From Paraburkholderia caledonica NBRC 102488 (GTDB taxonomy: Bacteria > Pseudomonadota > Gammaproteobacteria > Burkholderiales > Burkholderiaceae): 64,000 nucleotides of DNA. The stretch spans positions 124,001 to 188,000 of the forward strand of contig NZ_BAYE01000001.1 in the NCBI RefSeq assembly GCF_000685095.1, written 5' to 3'. The number at the start of each line of letters is the position of its first letter. Position 1 is the first letter of the stretch. Made by a program: the position numbers and the translations under genes. Positions 33,494 to 42,609 of the stretch are shown piece by piece. The notes under the pieces were generated by a model that was not told where the DNA came from, made no database searches, and was given only the letters and a program-made list of their open reading frames with translations.

Positions 33494-34351
33494 ATGACGC
33501 GCGCGGCGTTCTCCCCTGCAGGTTCTGACAACTGGCTAGAGGCGCGACGCGATCCGGAGACGGGAATCGAGAGCCTGCGCGCGCATTTCAGCGGCCACGC
33601 CTACGATCCACACGACCACGACGACATGCTGGTCGGCTACACCGAACAGGGTGTGCAGCGCTTCCGGTGCCGCCGCTCGCTGCACACGAGCGTCCCGGGC
33701 CGGGCGATCCTGATCGAGCCAGGCGCGTTGCACGACGGCCACGCGCCGGAGGCAGGCGGGTTCACCTACGCAATGTTGTATCTGCCGCAGGCCTGGGTCG
33801 AACGCGCGACGCGCCGCCTGAACGTTTCCGGTCTCCAGCGGGTCGACGCGGCTTTCGCGCATACGCTCGTCGATGACAGCGGCCTTGTCGACGCAATCCG
33901 GCAAGCGTTTCTCGCGATATACGGCAATGAGGGTCGACTAGCACGCGACCAGACGTTGGATCGCCTGCTCAGGCGGCTCGCCGGTCACCTGGGCGATATG
34001 CCGATGGCGGGTGGCGTGGCTATGTCGGCGACGATCGCCCGTGTCCGCGATTTCTTGCACGACCACATGGACGGCAACGTCGGACTCGATGAACTGGCCA
34101 GCATTGCGGGGATCGACCGGTTCCGGCTGACGCGTCTGTTTCAGCAGGCGTTCGGCACGTCGCCGCATGCGTATCTGGTCCGCCTGCGCCTGCGCGCGGC
34201 GCGCAGACTGCTCGCAAACGGCCGCACACCCGCGGAGGTTGCCGCAGAAGTCGGATTCGCGGATCAAAGCCATCTTGGCCGCTGGTTTCGCCGTGCGTAC
34301 CGGATGACCCCGGCCGCCTACCGGCGCATGTGCACGAACGTTCCAGACTGA
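33494..34351 (+). CDS. AraC-family regulator
   Basis: A 285-residue regulator with an N-terminal cupin domain (HAYDPHDHDDMLVGYTEQG and GRAILIEPGALHDGHAP) and a C-terminal double helix-turn-helix (about 190-280, with FRLTRLFQQAFGTSPHAYL and HLGRWFRRAYRMTPAAYRR). An AAGGAGCGAGG ribosome site precedes the ATG. The DUF2000 gene starts 44 bases downstream on the same strand, so the two may be co-transcribed. It is divergent from the threonate-type operon but need not control it, since that operon has its own DeoR gene. Confidence 0.9.
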   Translation: MTRAAFSPAGSDNWLEARRDPETGIESLRAHFSGHAYDPHDHDDMLVGYTEQGVQRFRCRRSLHTSVPGRAILIEPGALHDGHAPEAGGFTYAMLYLPQAWVERATRRLNVSGLQRVDAAFAHTLVDDSGLVDAIRQAFLAIYGNEGRLARDQTLDRLLRRLAGHLGDMPMAGGVAMSATIARVRDFLHDHMDGNVGLDELASIAGIDRFRLTRLFQQAFGTSPHAYLVRLRLRAARRLLANGRTPAEVAAEVGFADQSHLGRWFRRAYRMTPAAYRRMCTNVPD

Positions 34352-34395
34352 TTGCGCAGGCTCGCCGATCATGAGCGCCTCACGGAGGAGCAAAC

Positions 34396-34803
34396 ATGTT
34401 CGATACGAAGGTAGCGCTGATCGTGCGCGACGATCTCGCAGTCTGGCAAAAACTCAATGTGGCCGCGTTTCTCGCGACGGGTGTCGCCGCCGCGATACCG
34501 GAAGCGCTGGGCGAGCCTTACGAAGATGCCGCCGGGCGCCGATATGGCCGCATGCTAGGTCAACCGATGCTGGTGTTCGCCACCGATCTTTCCGGGCTGC
34601 AAGCTGCGCATCGGCAAGCCGTCACGCGCGAACTCACGATAGTGCCCTACGTGCACGCGATGTTTTCAACCGGCCACGACGCGGCAAATCGCGAGGCTTT
34701 TCGTGCGCAGGACGTCGCGAACCTGGACTTCGTGGGTCTCGCGCTGCATGGGTCCAAAAAGGCCATCGATAAAACGGTGAAAGGGCTGAAATTGCACTCG
34801 TGA
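34396..34803 (+). CDS. DUF2000-family protein
   Basis: A 135-residue protein matching DUF2000: a start KVALIVRDDLAVWQKLNVAAF, a middle GQPMLVFATDLSGL and the tail DFVGLALHGSKKAIDKTVKG. The fold is related to peptidyl-tRNA hydrolase 2, but no activity has been shown. GGAGGAG lies before the ATG. It follows an AraC gene closely; such AraC-DUF2000 pairs are seen in other proteobacteria. The function is unknown. Confidence 0.85.
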   Translation: MFDTKVALIVRDDLAVWQKLNVAAFLATGVAAAIPEALGEPYEDAAGRRYGRMLGQPMLVFATDLSGLQAAHRQAVTRELTIVPYVHAMFSTGHDAANREAFRAQDVANLDFVGLALHGSKKAIDKTVKGLKLHS

Positions 34804-35010
34804 GTCGGCGCGAGCGCCGGGCGCCGAGCGAGACGACGCGCGCCGTCACTACGAGGTGCGCATCGACGTGATCCGGCCGGAAGTCGAATATTCGTTCTAT
34901 CGGATCACGTGCAGCGGCCGCGATACGCTGCCCGCGTTGGATCAGTTCACGCAGATGTTCTCGGCGGCGGCGCAGCTTGGTCCATCCAACGCGGCTTCGG
35001 GAGCAAGGTA
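34790..35010 (+). pseudogene. Coding-like remnant without a start codon
   Basis: From 34790 to the stop at 35008-35010 one frame stays open and, from about 34850, reads like real protein (YEVRIDVIRPEVEYSFYRIT, then CSGRDTLPALDQFTQMF). It has strongly GC-rich third codon positions. There is no ATG; a GTG at 34856 is the only plausible start. I take it as the tail of a decayed gene, or a small gene with an unusual start. The family is not recognised. Confidence 0.3.
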
Positions 35011-35077
35011 GTCGCGTTGGCGTGTCGAGCGCCGCCTCGCCGCCTCGCCGTCCCGCACGTAGCGAACCGGCATCGCT

Positions 35078-35869
35078 TCATAAGTACTCGACGTTGCCAT
35101 CCACACTGATTGCCTGCCCCGTCACATTGCTGCCCGCCGGCGACGCGAGGAACAGTGCCATTGCCGCGATGTCGTCGACAGTCACCATGCGGCGCAGCGA
35201 GATCTTCTTCAGATACTCTTCGCGCATCGCGTTAAACGGGATGCCAAGGGCGTCTGCACGAGCGGAGATCACGCGGTCCATCCGTTCGCCTTCCACCACG
35301 CCGGGCAGGATCGCGTTGATGCGCACATTGCTCGGCCCGAGCTCCGCAGCGAGCGATTTGACCAGCCCCACGATCGCCCATTTCGTCGACGCGTATGGCG
35401 TTCGGAACGGATAGCCAAGGCGCCCCGCGACAGACGACATCGCGATGATGCTCGCGCAGTCCGATGTCTCCTTGAGTACCGGCACCGCCTTGCGCAGGAA
35501 ATAGAACTGACTGTTCAGATTGGTGGAGACGGTACTTTCCCATTGCGCGGGATCGAGTTCCTCCACGGCACCCGTAGGTCCCGCTATGCCGGCGTTGTTG
35601 ACCAGAACATCGAGTCCGCCGAGCTTGCGCCGTGCATCGTCGATGATCTGATCGACCTGTGCCTGCTTCGACACGTCGGCGATGCCCGCGTGCAGTTTGG
35701 GGAACCGCGACGTGGCCTCATCGATGGCGGCCTGGTTCACATCGCAGATATAAACCTCTGCTTGCGCCTCGATGAACGCTTCGGCGATCGCCAGGCCGAT
35801 TCCCGCAGCACCCGCTGATACGAATACCCGCAACCCGGGCCTCGGCTTCAGAAGATCAATGATGCTCAT
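35078..35869 (-). CDS. Short-chain dehydrogenase/reductase
   Basis: A 263-residue SDR with cofactor loop VSAGAAGIG (17-25), NNAG and the catalytic YASTK segment. The C-terminus SNVTGQAISVDGNVEYL is typical of classical SDRs of about 250-265 residues. It is the last gene of a minus-strand set with another SDR, an MFS transporter and a beta-keto acid cleavage enzyme. It may oxidise a hydroxy acid to the keto acid used by that enzyme. The substrate is unknown. Confidence 0.87.
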   Translation of the reverse strand: MSIIDLLKPRPGLRVFVSAGAAGIGLAIAEAFIEAQAEVYICDVNQAAIDEATSRFPKLHAGIADVSKQAQVDQIIDDARRKLGGLDVLVNNAGIAGPTGAVEELDPAQWESTVSTNLNSQFYFLRKAVPVLKETSDCASIIAMSSVAGRLGYPFRTPYASTKWAIVGLVKSLAAELGPSNVRINAILPGVVEGERMDRVISARADALGIPFNAMREEYLKKISLRRMVTVDDIAAMALFLASPAGSNVTGQAISVDGNVEYL

Positions 35870-35936
35870 GCTCGTGTCTCTCCGATGTTCCTTATATGGC
35901 TCGTCATGCGGCTCGTAGAGTGATTAATAACGCTGC

Positions 35937-36677
35937 TCACAGCGTGAGTCCTCCGGTGACCTCTATAACCGCGCCGTTGACATAGCTTGCTTCGTCGCTC
36001 GCGAGGAACGCGTAGATGCTGGCGATTTCCTCGGGCTTGCCGAGCCGGCGCAGCGGCACCTGATCGCGCATCTTCGTCAACACATCTTCAGGGATCGTCT
36101 TGAGGATAGGCGTGTCGATGAAACCCGGCGCAACCGCATTGACGCGAATGCCTTTCGGACCCAGCTCGCGACTCCATGTCTTCGTGAAGCCGATCACGCC
36201 GAACTTGGCTGCGGCATAGTTCGTCTGTCCGTAGTTACCGTAGACGCCCACCACGGAACTCGCGTTCAGGATGACGCCGGAACCCTGTTCGATCATGGTA
36301 TCGACAACGGCCTGTGCGGTATGGAAAACGCCGCGAAGATTCACGTCGATGACGTCGTCGAATTGCTGCAACGTCATTTTTTGCAAACGGGCGTCGCGCG
36401 TGATGCCCGCATTGTTCACCACCACATCGATGCGCCCATACGTGCCGCGCACTTTGGCGACCATTTCATCGACTTGCGTGCGATTGGCGACATCGACGGC
36501 AAATGCGTCCGCCTTCCCGCCCGCTTCGCGACACAGGTGCGCGACCGTCTCTACCGCATCGAGATTCATGTCGCAAGCGATCACGACCGCACCTTCGCGT
36601 GCAAACTTCAATGCAGTTGCCGCGCCGATCCCCTGCCCCGCGCCTGTAATGATTGCGACTTTTCCGTTCAGCTTCAT
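35937..36677 (-). CDS. FabG-like 3-oxoacyl reductase / beta-hydroxy acid dehydrogenase
   Basis: A 246-residue FabG-type [11 protein letters not shown] (12-19), NNAGITRDA, catalytic YAAAK and the tail [13 protein letters not shown]. True FabG reduces 3-oxoacyl-ACP in fatty acid synthesis, but here the gene lies between another SDR (67 bases) and an MFS gene (43 bases) in a catabolic cluster. Oxidation of a beta-hydroxy acid or its thioester to the beta-keto form is more likely. Housekeeping fabG normally sits with fabD and acpP. Confidence 0.87.
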   Translation of the reverse strand: MKLNGKVAIITGAGQGIGAATALKFAREGAVVIACDMNLDAVETVAHLCREAGGKADAFAVDVANRTQVDEMVAKVRGTYGRIDVVVNNAGITRDARLQKMTLQQFDDVIDVNLRGVFHTAQAVVDTMIEQGSGVILNASSVVGVYGNYGQTNYAAAKFGVIGFTKTWSRELGPKGIRVNAVAPGFIDTPILKTIPEDVLTKMRDQVPLRRLGKPEEIASIYAFLASDEASYVNGAVIEVTGGLTL

Positions 36678-36720
36678 CGTTGAATATCCTTACTGTAAAA
36701 GCCAGGCTCGAACATGCCCG

Positions 36721-38067
36721 CTATGGTTTCAGCTGTGCAGCCGGCCCCGACGACGCAAGCACACCGGCCTCGCTGCGCATTGCTCGCGCCAGCACGGGAA
36801 CCAGTGCGAGACCGAGCACCCCGGCAATCAGGATCACCGTGAAACCGGCATCGCTTCGACCGGAGGATGTTTCTGCAATACCGAACAGATACGGTCCCAC
36901 GAAGCCGCCAATCAACCCGATCGTGTTGACGAACGCAAGGCCGGCGGCTGCCTGAATGCCTTGCAGACGCTTCATCGCGATCGCCCAGTAAGAAGGCAGC
37001 ACACCGCCCGCGAAGAACGCGGTCACCGTGAGCAGCGCAATGCGCGCGGCGGGACTCGTCACTGCAAGGTACGCACAGGCACCGAGAATAAGCCCTGCGG
37101 TCAGGATACCGAGAAACACACAGTCGCGATCCGTGCGGCGGTGAATACGCGGAAGAACCAGCACGCCAAGCAGAAAGCCGAGACCGACGCTCGCCGAGAG
37201 AAAACCTACCACGAGTGACGAATCGACATGCATCTGATGAATGATGGCGGGCGTAAAGAAATACAGTCCGACGAACGCGACCTGATTCAAGAAGTAGATG
37301 AGGCCGATCAGCACCGTCGTCGGCCTTTTCAGAGCGGCAATCCAGTTCGCGGACGAATAGTCGGCGCGGCCGTGCCCGTCGATCACCGCATGCGTCTCCA
37401 GCACATCGCGCTCGGCCGCCGAGAGCCATCGTGCGTCGCGCGGCCGCTCGGGCATCTTGAAGAACAATATGATGCCGACGATCACGCTCGGAATGCCCTC
37501 GAGCATGAACATCCATTGCCAGCCGTGCAGGCCGCCGAAGCCGTCGAGTTGCATCAGCGCGCCGCCCAACGGATTGCCGAGCATGAGCGCGAGCGCCGGT
37601 GCAATGTAGATCCAGCCGACCACGACGGGCCGGTCGTGAGGCGCGAACCAGAGCGTCACCATATACATCAGCGCGGGGAAAAGGCCCGCTTCCGCAATGC
37701 CCAGCAGAACACGCAACACGTAGAACGAGGACGTTCCCTGCACGAACATCATCGCCGTCGACAGGATGCCCCACGTCACCGCGATGCGTGCGATCCAGCG
37801 GCGCGGCCCGACCTTGTGCGCTGCGAGGTTGCTCGGAACTTCGAGCAATGCATAGCCGAGAAAGAAAATGCCCGAGCCGAAACCGTATGCCGCGGCGCTG
37901 ATGCCCACATCCGCCGCAAGCTGAAGCTTCGCGAGCGCCACGTTGGTGCGATCGAGGAAGGACATGAAGTAGATGGCGCACATCAACGGGATGAGCCTGA
38001 CCATTGCTTTGCGCGTGGCGATGCGATGCAACTGTCCGACCCGCTGATCGGCGGAAGCGGTATCCAT
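36721..38067 (-). CDS. MFS transporter, ACS/phthalate-permease-like
   Basis: A 448-residue twelve-helix major facilitator of the anion:cation symporter group, with FLDRTNVALAKLQLAADVG in helix 1 and GIAEAGLFPALMYMVTLWF in the loop region. Relatives move organic acids such as tartrate, phthalate or other carboxylates with protons. It sits between the BKACE gene and the SDR genes on the same strand, so it probably imports the acid that the cluster degrades. Confidence 0.88.
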   Translation of the reverse strand: MDTASADQRVGQLHRIATRKAMVRLIPLMCAIYFMSFLDRTNVALAKLQLAADVGISAAAYGFGSGIFFLGYALLEVPSNLAAHKVGPRRWIARIAVTWGILSTAMMFVQGTSSFYVLRVLLGIAEAGLFPALMYMVTLWFAPHDRPVVVGWIYIAPALALMLGNPLGGALMQLDGFGGLHGWQWMFMLEGIPSVIVGIILFFKMPERPRDARWLSAAERDVLETHAVIDGHGRADYSSANWIAALKRPTTVLIGLIYFLNQVAFVGLYFFTPAIIHQMHVDSSLVVGFLSASVGLGFLLGVLVLPRIHRRTDRDCVFLGILTAGLILGACAYLAVTSPAARIALLTVTAFFAGGVLPSYWAIAMKRLQGIQAAAGLAFVNTIGLIGGFVGPYLFGIAETSSGRSDAGFTVILIAGVLGLALVPVLARAMRSEAGVLASSGPAAQLKP

Positions 38068-38164
38068 AACGTTGTCTCCAATATTTGAAACAGCTCTATT
38101 TTTTTGTTGTTGCGAGGCAGACCGGGTTCATCGGCTGATGAGTCCCGTAGCCGGTACGGAGCGG

Positions 38165-39103
38165 CTACAGGTTGACCTGATCCGCGCCCTTGAGACCCAG
38201 CATTTTTCGCGCGTCGGCGGGCGTGGCGATTTCCAGAGACAGTTCTTCCAGAATGCGCCGGATTTTGCGGACCTGTTGCGCGTTGGTCTCCGCCTTCACG
38301 CCCTTCGAAAGGTACACACTGTCTTCCAGACCCACGCGCACATTGCCGCCCATGATCGCGCTCATGGTCACGAGCGGCATCTGATGCCGACCTGCGCCGA
38401 GCACCGAGAAGTGATAATTCTCGCGGCCGAACAGCCGGTCTGCCGTCGAACGCATCAGCAGCATGTTTTCCGGGTCGGCGCCCAGACCGCCCAGAATCCC
38501 GAACACCGATTGAATGAAAAACGGCGGTTTAACGAGGCCCTGATCGACGAAATGCGCGAGGTTATAGAGGTGGCCCACGTCGTAGCATTCGAATTCGAAG
38601 CGCGTGCCGCTTTCGCCCAGTTCCAGAAGAATGTTGCGGATGTCCCTGAAGGTGTTGCGGAAGATCATGTCTTCCATTCCTTCGATGTAGTCCTTCTCCC
38701 AGCCGTAGCGCCACGATGAAATTTTTGCGGCGACCGGATGGATCGAAAAGTTCATCGAGCCCATATTGAGCGAACACATCTCGGGTCTCGCCAGTCGCGG
38801 ATACGCAAGACGTTCTTCGAGCGTCATACGCGTGCTGCCGCCTGTCGTAATGTTGATGACGGCGTCGGTGGCTTCGGCGATCGCGGGCACGAAGGCCTTG
38901 AAAATTTCCGGACTCGGTGTCGGTCGGCCGTCAACCGGGTCGCGAGCGTGCAAGTGGATGATCGCGGCGCCCGCCTGAGCCGCCTCGATCGCCTGATCCT
39001 TGATTTGCTCTGGCGTGATCGGCAGGAATTCTGACATCGACGGGACATGCGTTGCCCCCGTGATGGCGCATGAAATGATGACCTTTCGGCTTGTGTCGCT
39101 CAT
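38165..39103 (-). CDS. Beta-keto acid cleavage enzyme (BKACE, DUF849)
   Basis: A 312-residue BKACE-family enzyme with the zinc-site motif IIHLHARDP (H50, H52) and the later HFSVLGAGRHQ segment. BKACEs react a beta-keto acid with acetyl-CoA to give acetoacetate and a new CoA ester; the family includes 3-keto-5-aminohexanoate and dehydrocarnitine cleavage enzymes. The ATG at 39103 was chosen because it fits the family start (SDTSRKVIISCAITGATHV). It leads a cluster with an MFS transporter and two SDRs, divergent from an AraC gene. The substrate is unknown. Confidence 0.88.
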   Translation of the reverse strand: MSDTSRKVIISCAITGATHVPSMSEFLPITPEQIKDQAIEAAQAGAAIIHLHARDPVDGRPTPSPEIFKAFVPAIAEATDAVINITTGGSTRMTLEERLAYPRLARPEMCSLNMGSMNFSIHPVAAKISSWRYGWEKDYIEGMEDMIFRNTFRDIRNILLELGESGTRFEFECYDVGHLYNLAHFVDQGLVKPPFFIQSVFGILGGLGADPENMLLMRSTADRLFGRENYHFSVLGAGRHQMPLVTMSAIMGGNVRVGLEDSVYLSKGVKAETNAQQVRKIRRILEELSLEIATPADARKMLGLKGADQVNL

Positions 39104-39311
39104 TGAAATATCCTCGATTGCGGACCTGATCCGACGCACTGTCGTGCGCGACCGGATCACGCGTCCGCGTTTGTCCCCATTGTCTGCAGATGCCGCGACC
39201 GCTGCGCGGGCGCATCGTCTTGTGTAGTCAATCTTATTTCGATACGATCGCAGTGGTAAGGTCATTTCCGGACATGGAGATGTCCCTCGAGGACAATTTG
39301 CGGAGCTTTCT

Positions 39312-40337
39312 TTGGCATCGACCCGCCCATTGCTTAACGAGCGTATCTACGCGCCGTACAAAATCGCCGCGCTGGTCGAAGTCCTAGCGGAGCAAGGCAT
39401 TGCGCCCGAAACCAGTCTGAAGGGAAGCGGCCTGACAGTGGACCAGCTCAACGACGCGTCCGTGATGACCTCGGTGCGTCAATATGCAGTGGTGGCCCGC
39501 AACGCGGTGCTGCTCTCGCGCGACCCGGCGACGCCGTTCAAGGTCGGCTCGCGTCTGCACCTGTCGGCGTACGGCATGTACGGTTATGCGTTGATGTCGT
39601 GCCTGTCGTTGCGCGATTACTTCCGTCTCGGCGTGAAGTACCATCGCCTTGCAACACCCACGGTGACGATCGAGTGGACGGAGTATCCGGACAAGGCTGT
39701 CTGGTCGTTTCCGGACGCGTTCGTTTCGAGCCCGTCTCGCGAACTGCGCGAGTTCATCATCGAGCAGCAGTTCACGCAGCATGTCACGCATCTGCAGGAC
39801 GTCGCCGGCCATAGCTGCCCGCCGCTCAAGGCCTGTTTCTCGTACCCTGCTCCGCCGCATGCCGGCATCTATTCGCAGTACCTCGGCTGTCCGTGCTTTT
39901 TCGACGCGCCGCAATGCGAGCTCATCTACGACAGCGCGATTCTGAACCAGAAGCCGCAACTCGCGCACAAGCTCACTGCAACGCTGTTGCAGGAAACGTG
40001 CGATCGCCTGATCGGGCAGGCGAAGACCTCGGTCGGCACGTCCGGCGAGGTGTACCAGATTCTGATGAGCACGCCCGGTGTTTTTCCTGGCATGGAGGAA
40101 GTAGCGACAAGGCTGAACCTTACGAGCCGGACCTTGCGGCGTCACCTTGAAACAGAGGGAACCTCTTTCGTTGCAATCGTCGACGATGTGCGCTGCTCGC
40201 TCGCTATCGAATATCTGCAGTCGACAAGAATGAGCACCGAAGATGTCGCGATGCTTCTAGGCTTCAGCGACGCTGCAAATTTTCGCCGCGCATTGAAGCG
40301 GTGGACAGGAAAAGGGCCCGGTGAATTGCGACGGTGA
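39312..40337 (+). CDS. AraC-family regulator with arabinose-binding-like N-terminus (OruR/ArgR type)
   Basis: A 341-residue regulator with the long N-terminal ligand domain seen in OruR-like proteins (LVEVLAEQGIAPETSLKGSG, YGYALMSCLSLRDYFRLGVK) and a C-terminal double helix-turn-helix (TRLNLTSRTLRRHLETEGTS, LGFSDAANFRRALKRWTGKG). The start is a TTG at 39312 with GGAG six bases upstream; the next in-frame ATG is about 50 residues in. It diverges from the BKACE cluster and very likely activates it. Confidence 0.87.
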   Translation: MASTRPLLNERIYAPYKIAALVEVLAEQGIAPETSLKGSGLTVDQLNDASVMTSVRQYAVVARNAVLLSRDPATPFKVGSRLHLSAYGMYGYALMSCLSLRDYFRLGVKYHRLATPTVTIEWTEYPDKAVWSFPDAFVSSPSRELREFIIEQQFTQHVTHLQDVAGHSCPPLKACFSYPAPPHAGIYSQYLGCPCFFDAPQCELIYDSAILNQKPQLAHKLTATLLQETCDRLIGQAKTSVGTSGEVYQILMSTPGVFPGMEEVATRLNLTSRTLRRHLETEGTSFVAIVDDVRCSLAIEYLQSTRMSTEDVAMLLGFSDAANFRRALKRWTGKGPGELRR

Positions 40338-40459
40338 GCGCGTTTCCAAAGCCCGCTGCCTTCGATTGAATGACAGTACTGCGAACGTTAATGTGCTCTT
40401 CGAACGCGGATACCGTTGGCGGAAACTCGCGCCACATGGCGGCATGAAAAGCTTGCCCG

Positions 40460-42328
40460 TCAGATCCGCGCGTAAATCGAACTGCCGATTGTCAGCGTCG
40501 TCGCACTGGTCGACGCGAAACGGATCTCGTAGAGGTCGCGCCCGAAATTGCCCGGCACTTTGACCGACATGCCACCGAGCGTGTCGCTCAACGGCACGAA
40601 CAGCTGGTAGCGAAGGTCTTCGTTGCCGTACAGCACGTAGCCCGGAAGTTCGTCAAGTGTCGCGAAAAACGCCGGCGGATTGCCAAGGACGACGATCGGC
40701 ACGGCGCTCGGCGAATCGTTGGTCAACGTCCATTGCGTACCGACGCGTTGCTGCCACGCGCTGTCGAGCGCCGCCAGCGGTGTCATTTGCTGACCCACCG
40801 GCAACGTCAGATAGGCATAGCCCGCGCCCGGCACGACGCGCTTCATCAGATAGCGATAGTTGAACGCATTTCCCCCGCTGTCGCTGCCCGACACGACTGC
40901 GAAGCGATACGACGCCGTGTCGGTATCGCTTCCCCACCAGCCGTCGCTGCGATACCGGTATGCGCCAATCTGCGCCCAGCCTCGCGTATGGGCGTCCCAC
41001 TGGTTGATCTGCAGACTACCGTCCGCGTTGGCAAGCACCTGATACGGCGAATCGGAGTTGCCGTAAATGCCCGCACCGCTCGCAATGCCCGGCCCCGCTG
41101 CAACCGGGGGGGGCGTCGTACTGATCCTCGCCGGCAACGACGAAATCGTGCCGTCTTCTTTCAACGCCGACAGCACCAGCGTTTCAGCAAGCGCGCGAGC
41201 GTCGTATCCCGCATTGCCGGTCACCAGCAGCGCGAACTGCGAGTTGGGCACAACGAAAAATTCGGTCGAATAAAACGCAGTGCCGCCGTCTTTTTCCCAG
41301 CCGAGCACGCCTGCAGCGTTGAGCGCCGGCTGCACCACGCTGTCCCAGCCGAGACCCCAGCGCCATTCGGGCGATGGGTTGATCGTCAGGCTTTTCGTCT
41401 GGTCCGCGCCCATCTCCGCGATGCCCGCCGCGGAGACGATGCGCTGTCCTTCGAACATGCCGCCGCCGTAGATCATTTGCGCCAGGTTCATCATGTCGGC
41501 GGGCGTGGAACTCAGTCCTCCGGTCGCGTACGCATTGACGAACTCCTGGTGCTGCGTGCCGCTCACGTACGGCAGCGAGAACGATCCGCTGGAAGGCACA
41601 CTCGTCAGATAACTGGAGTTCGTCATCTTGAGCGGCGCGAGGATCTCCGACTGGACGAAGTTCACGAAGCTCTGCCCCGTCACGGCGAGCACGACCTGCT
41701 CGACCATCGTGAAGCCGTCGTTGCAATACACGGCCAGTTCACCGGGCAAATGCTTCAGGTGCGAGTTGGCGAGTTCGGCTTGCGTGTCGGCGGCGTAGCC
41801 GGCAACCGGCTCGAACGTGAAGAGATTGCGCCCATTCGTGCCGGGCAGACCGGACGCATGCGACAGCAGATGACGCATGGTGATCTGCGCGTATTGCGGC
41901 GACAGCATCGTGAAGGCCGGCAGATATTTGACGATCGGCGTGTCGAGCGTGATCAGCCCGCGATCGACGAGGATCGTCGCCGCCAGCGCCGGGAACAGCT
42001 TACTGACCGAGCCGATGTTGAAGCGCGTCTGCGGCGTCGCCTTGATCTGCCCCGGCACCGATGCCAACCCGAAAGCCTGCTGCCAGACCACCGCGTTGCC
42101 TTTGACCATCGCGACTGAAATGGCCGCGACGCCATTCGACGGATCACTGACGGCCTGCTGGATCATCTGTTGACCAAGCGCAATGGTCTGCTGATAAGGC
42201 GTCGAATGGAGCTCGTCGTTGCCGCAGCCGGGCAGCACGGCCGCGAGCACCCCAGCGCCCGTGTAGCCGAGAAACTGCCGCCGCCCTGTGCTGGAAAGCC
42301 CCTTGTGATTGCGGTTGCATCTGGCCAC
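40460..42328 (-). CDS. Beta-lactamase-fold serine hydrolase, probable lipoprotein
   Basis: A 622-residue protein with a Tat-like signal (GRRQFLGYTGAGVLAAVL) ending in a lipobox LPGC (C35). A class-C beta-lactamase/DD-peptidase domain follows, with S107-xx-K110 (SVSK) and Y201-C-N203. After about residue 410 comes a separate domain of some 200 residues that I do not recognise. Its family includes esterases and peptidases; beta-lactam resistance should not be assumed. It is most likely exported and membrane-anchored, and stands alone on the minus strand. Confidence 0.85.
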   Translation of the reverse strand: MARCNRNHKGLSSTGRRQFLGYTGAGVLAAVLPGCGNDELHSTPYQQTIALGQQMIQQAVSDPSNGVAAISVAMVKGNAVVWQQAFGLASVPGQIKATPQTRFNIGSVSKLFPALAATILVDRGLITLDTPIVKYLPAFTMLSPQYAQITMRHLLSHASGLPGTNGRNLFTFEPVAGYAADTQAELANSHLKHLPGELAVYCNDGFTMVEQVVLAVTGQSFVNFVQSEILAPLKMTNSSYLTSVPSSGSFSLPYVSGTQHQEFVNAYATGGLSSTPADMMNLAQMIYGGGMFEGQRIVSAAGIAEMGADQTKSLTINPSPEWRWGLGWDSVVQPALNAAGVLGWEKDGGTAFYSTEFFVVPNSQFALLVTGNAGYDARALAETLVLSALKEDGTISSLPARISTTPPPVAAGPGIASGAGIYGNSDSPYQVLANADGSLQINQWDAHTRGWAQIGAYRYRSDGWWGSDTDTASYRFAVVSGSDSGGNAFNYRYLMKRVVPGAGYAYLTLPVGQQMTPLAALDSAWQQRVGTQWTLTNDSPSAVPIVVLGNPPAFFATLDELPGYVLYGNEDLRYQLFVPLSDTLGGMSVKVPGNFGRDLYEIRFASTSATTLTIGSSIYARI

Positions 42329-42609
42329 GGCGTTCCCCTTTGTTCAAGTTTTTCAGAACCTGCAACAAGCGTTTCTTCAACCGTGGCACCGCCAGCACGG
42401 CGAAGCCATTTTTCGCATCTTCGACACAATGCGAGGGCGTTTTCGCGTGCGGCACCCTGCCCCAATCATAGCGGCGCAAGGCAAGCGCGAATAGCAATGT
42501 GTCGAGATGCTGCGAGGCTTTGGCTCAAGAGTGCGCCCAACGAGTTGCAAACACCTGGTCGGGGCAGCCGGTTAAGCTTGCGACCGATATGTACCTTTCG
42601 AAAGGCCGC

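Noticed and set aside
40460..42328. Naming the serine hydrolase as a beta-lactamase resistance gene
   Set aside because: SxxK and YxN motifs are shared with esterases and peptidases; nothing indicates drug resistance.
42594..42605. Palindrome CCTTTCGAAAGG downstream of the DUF72 gene
   Set aside because: A lone 12-base palindrome without T run or promoter context; could be chance.
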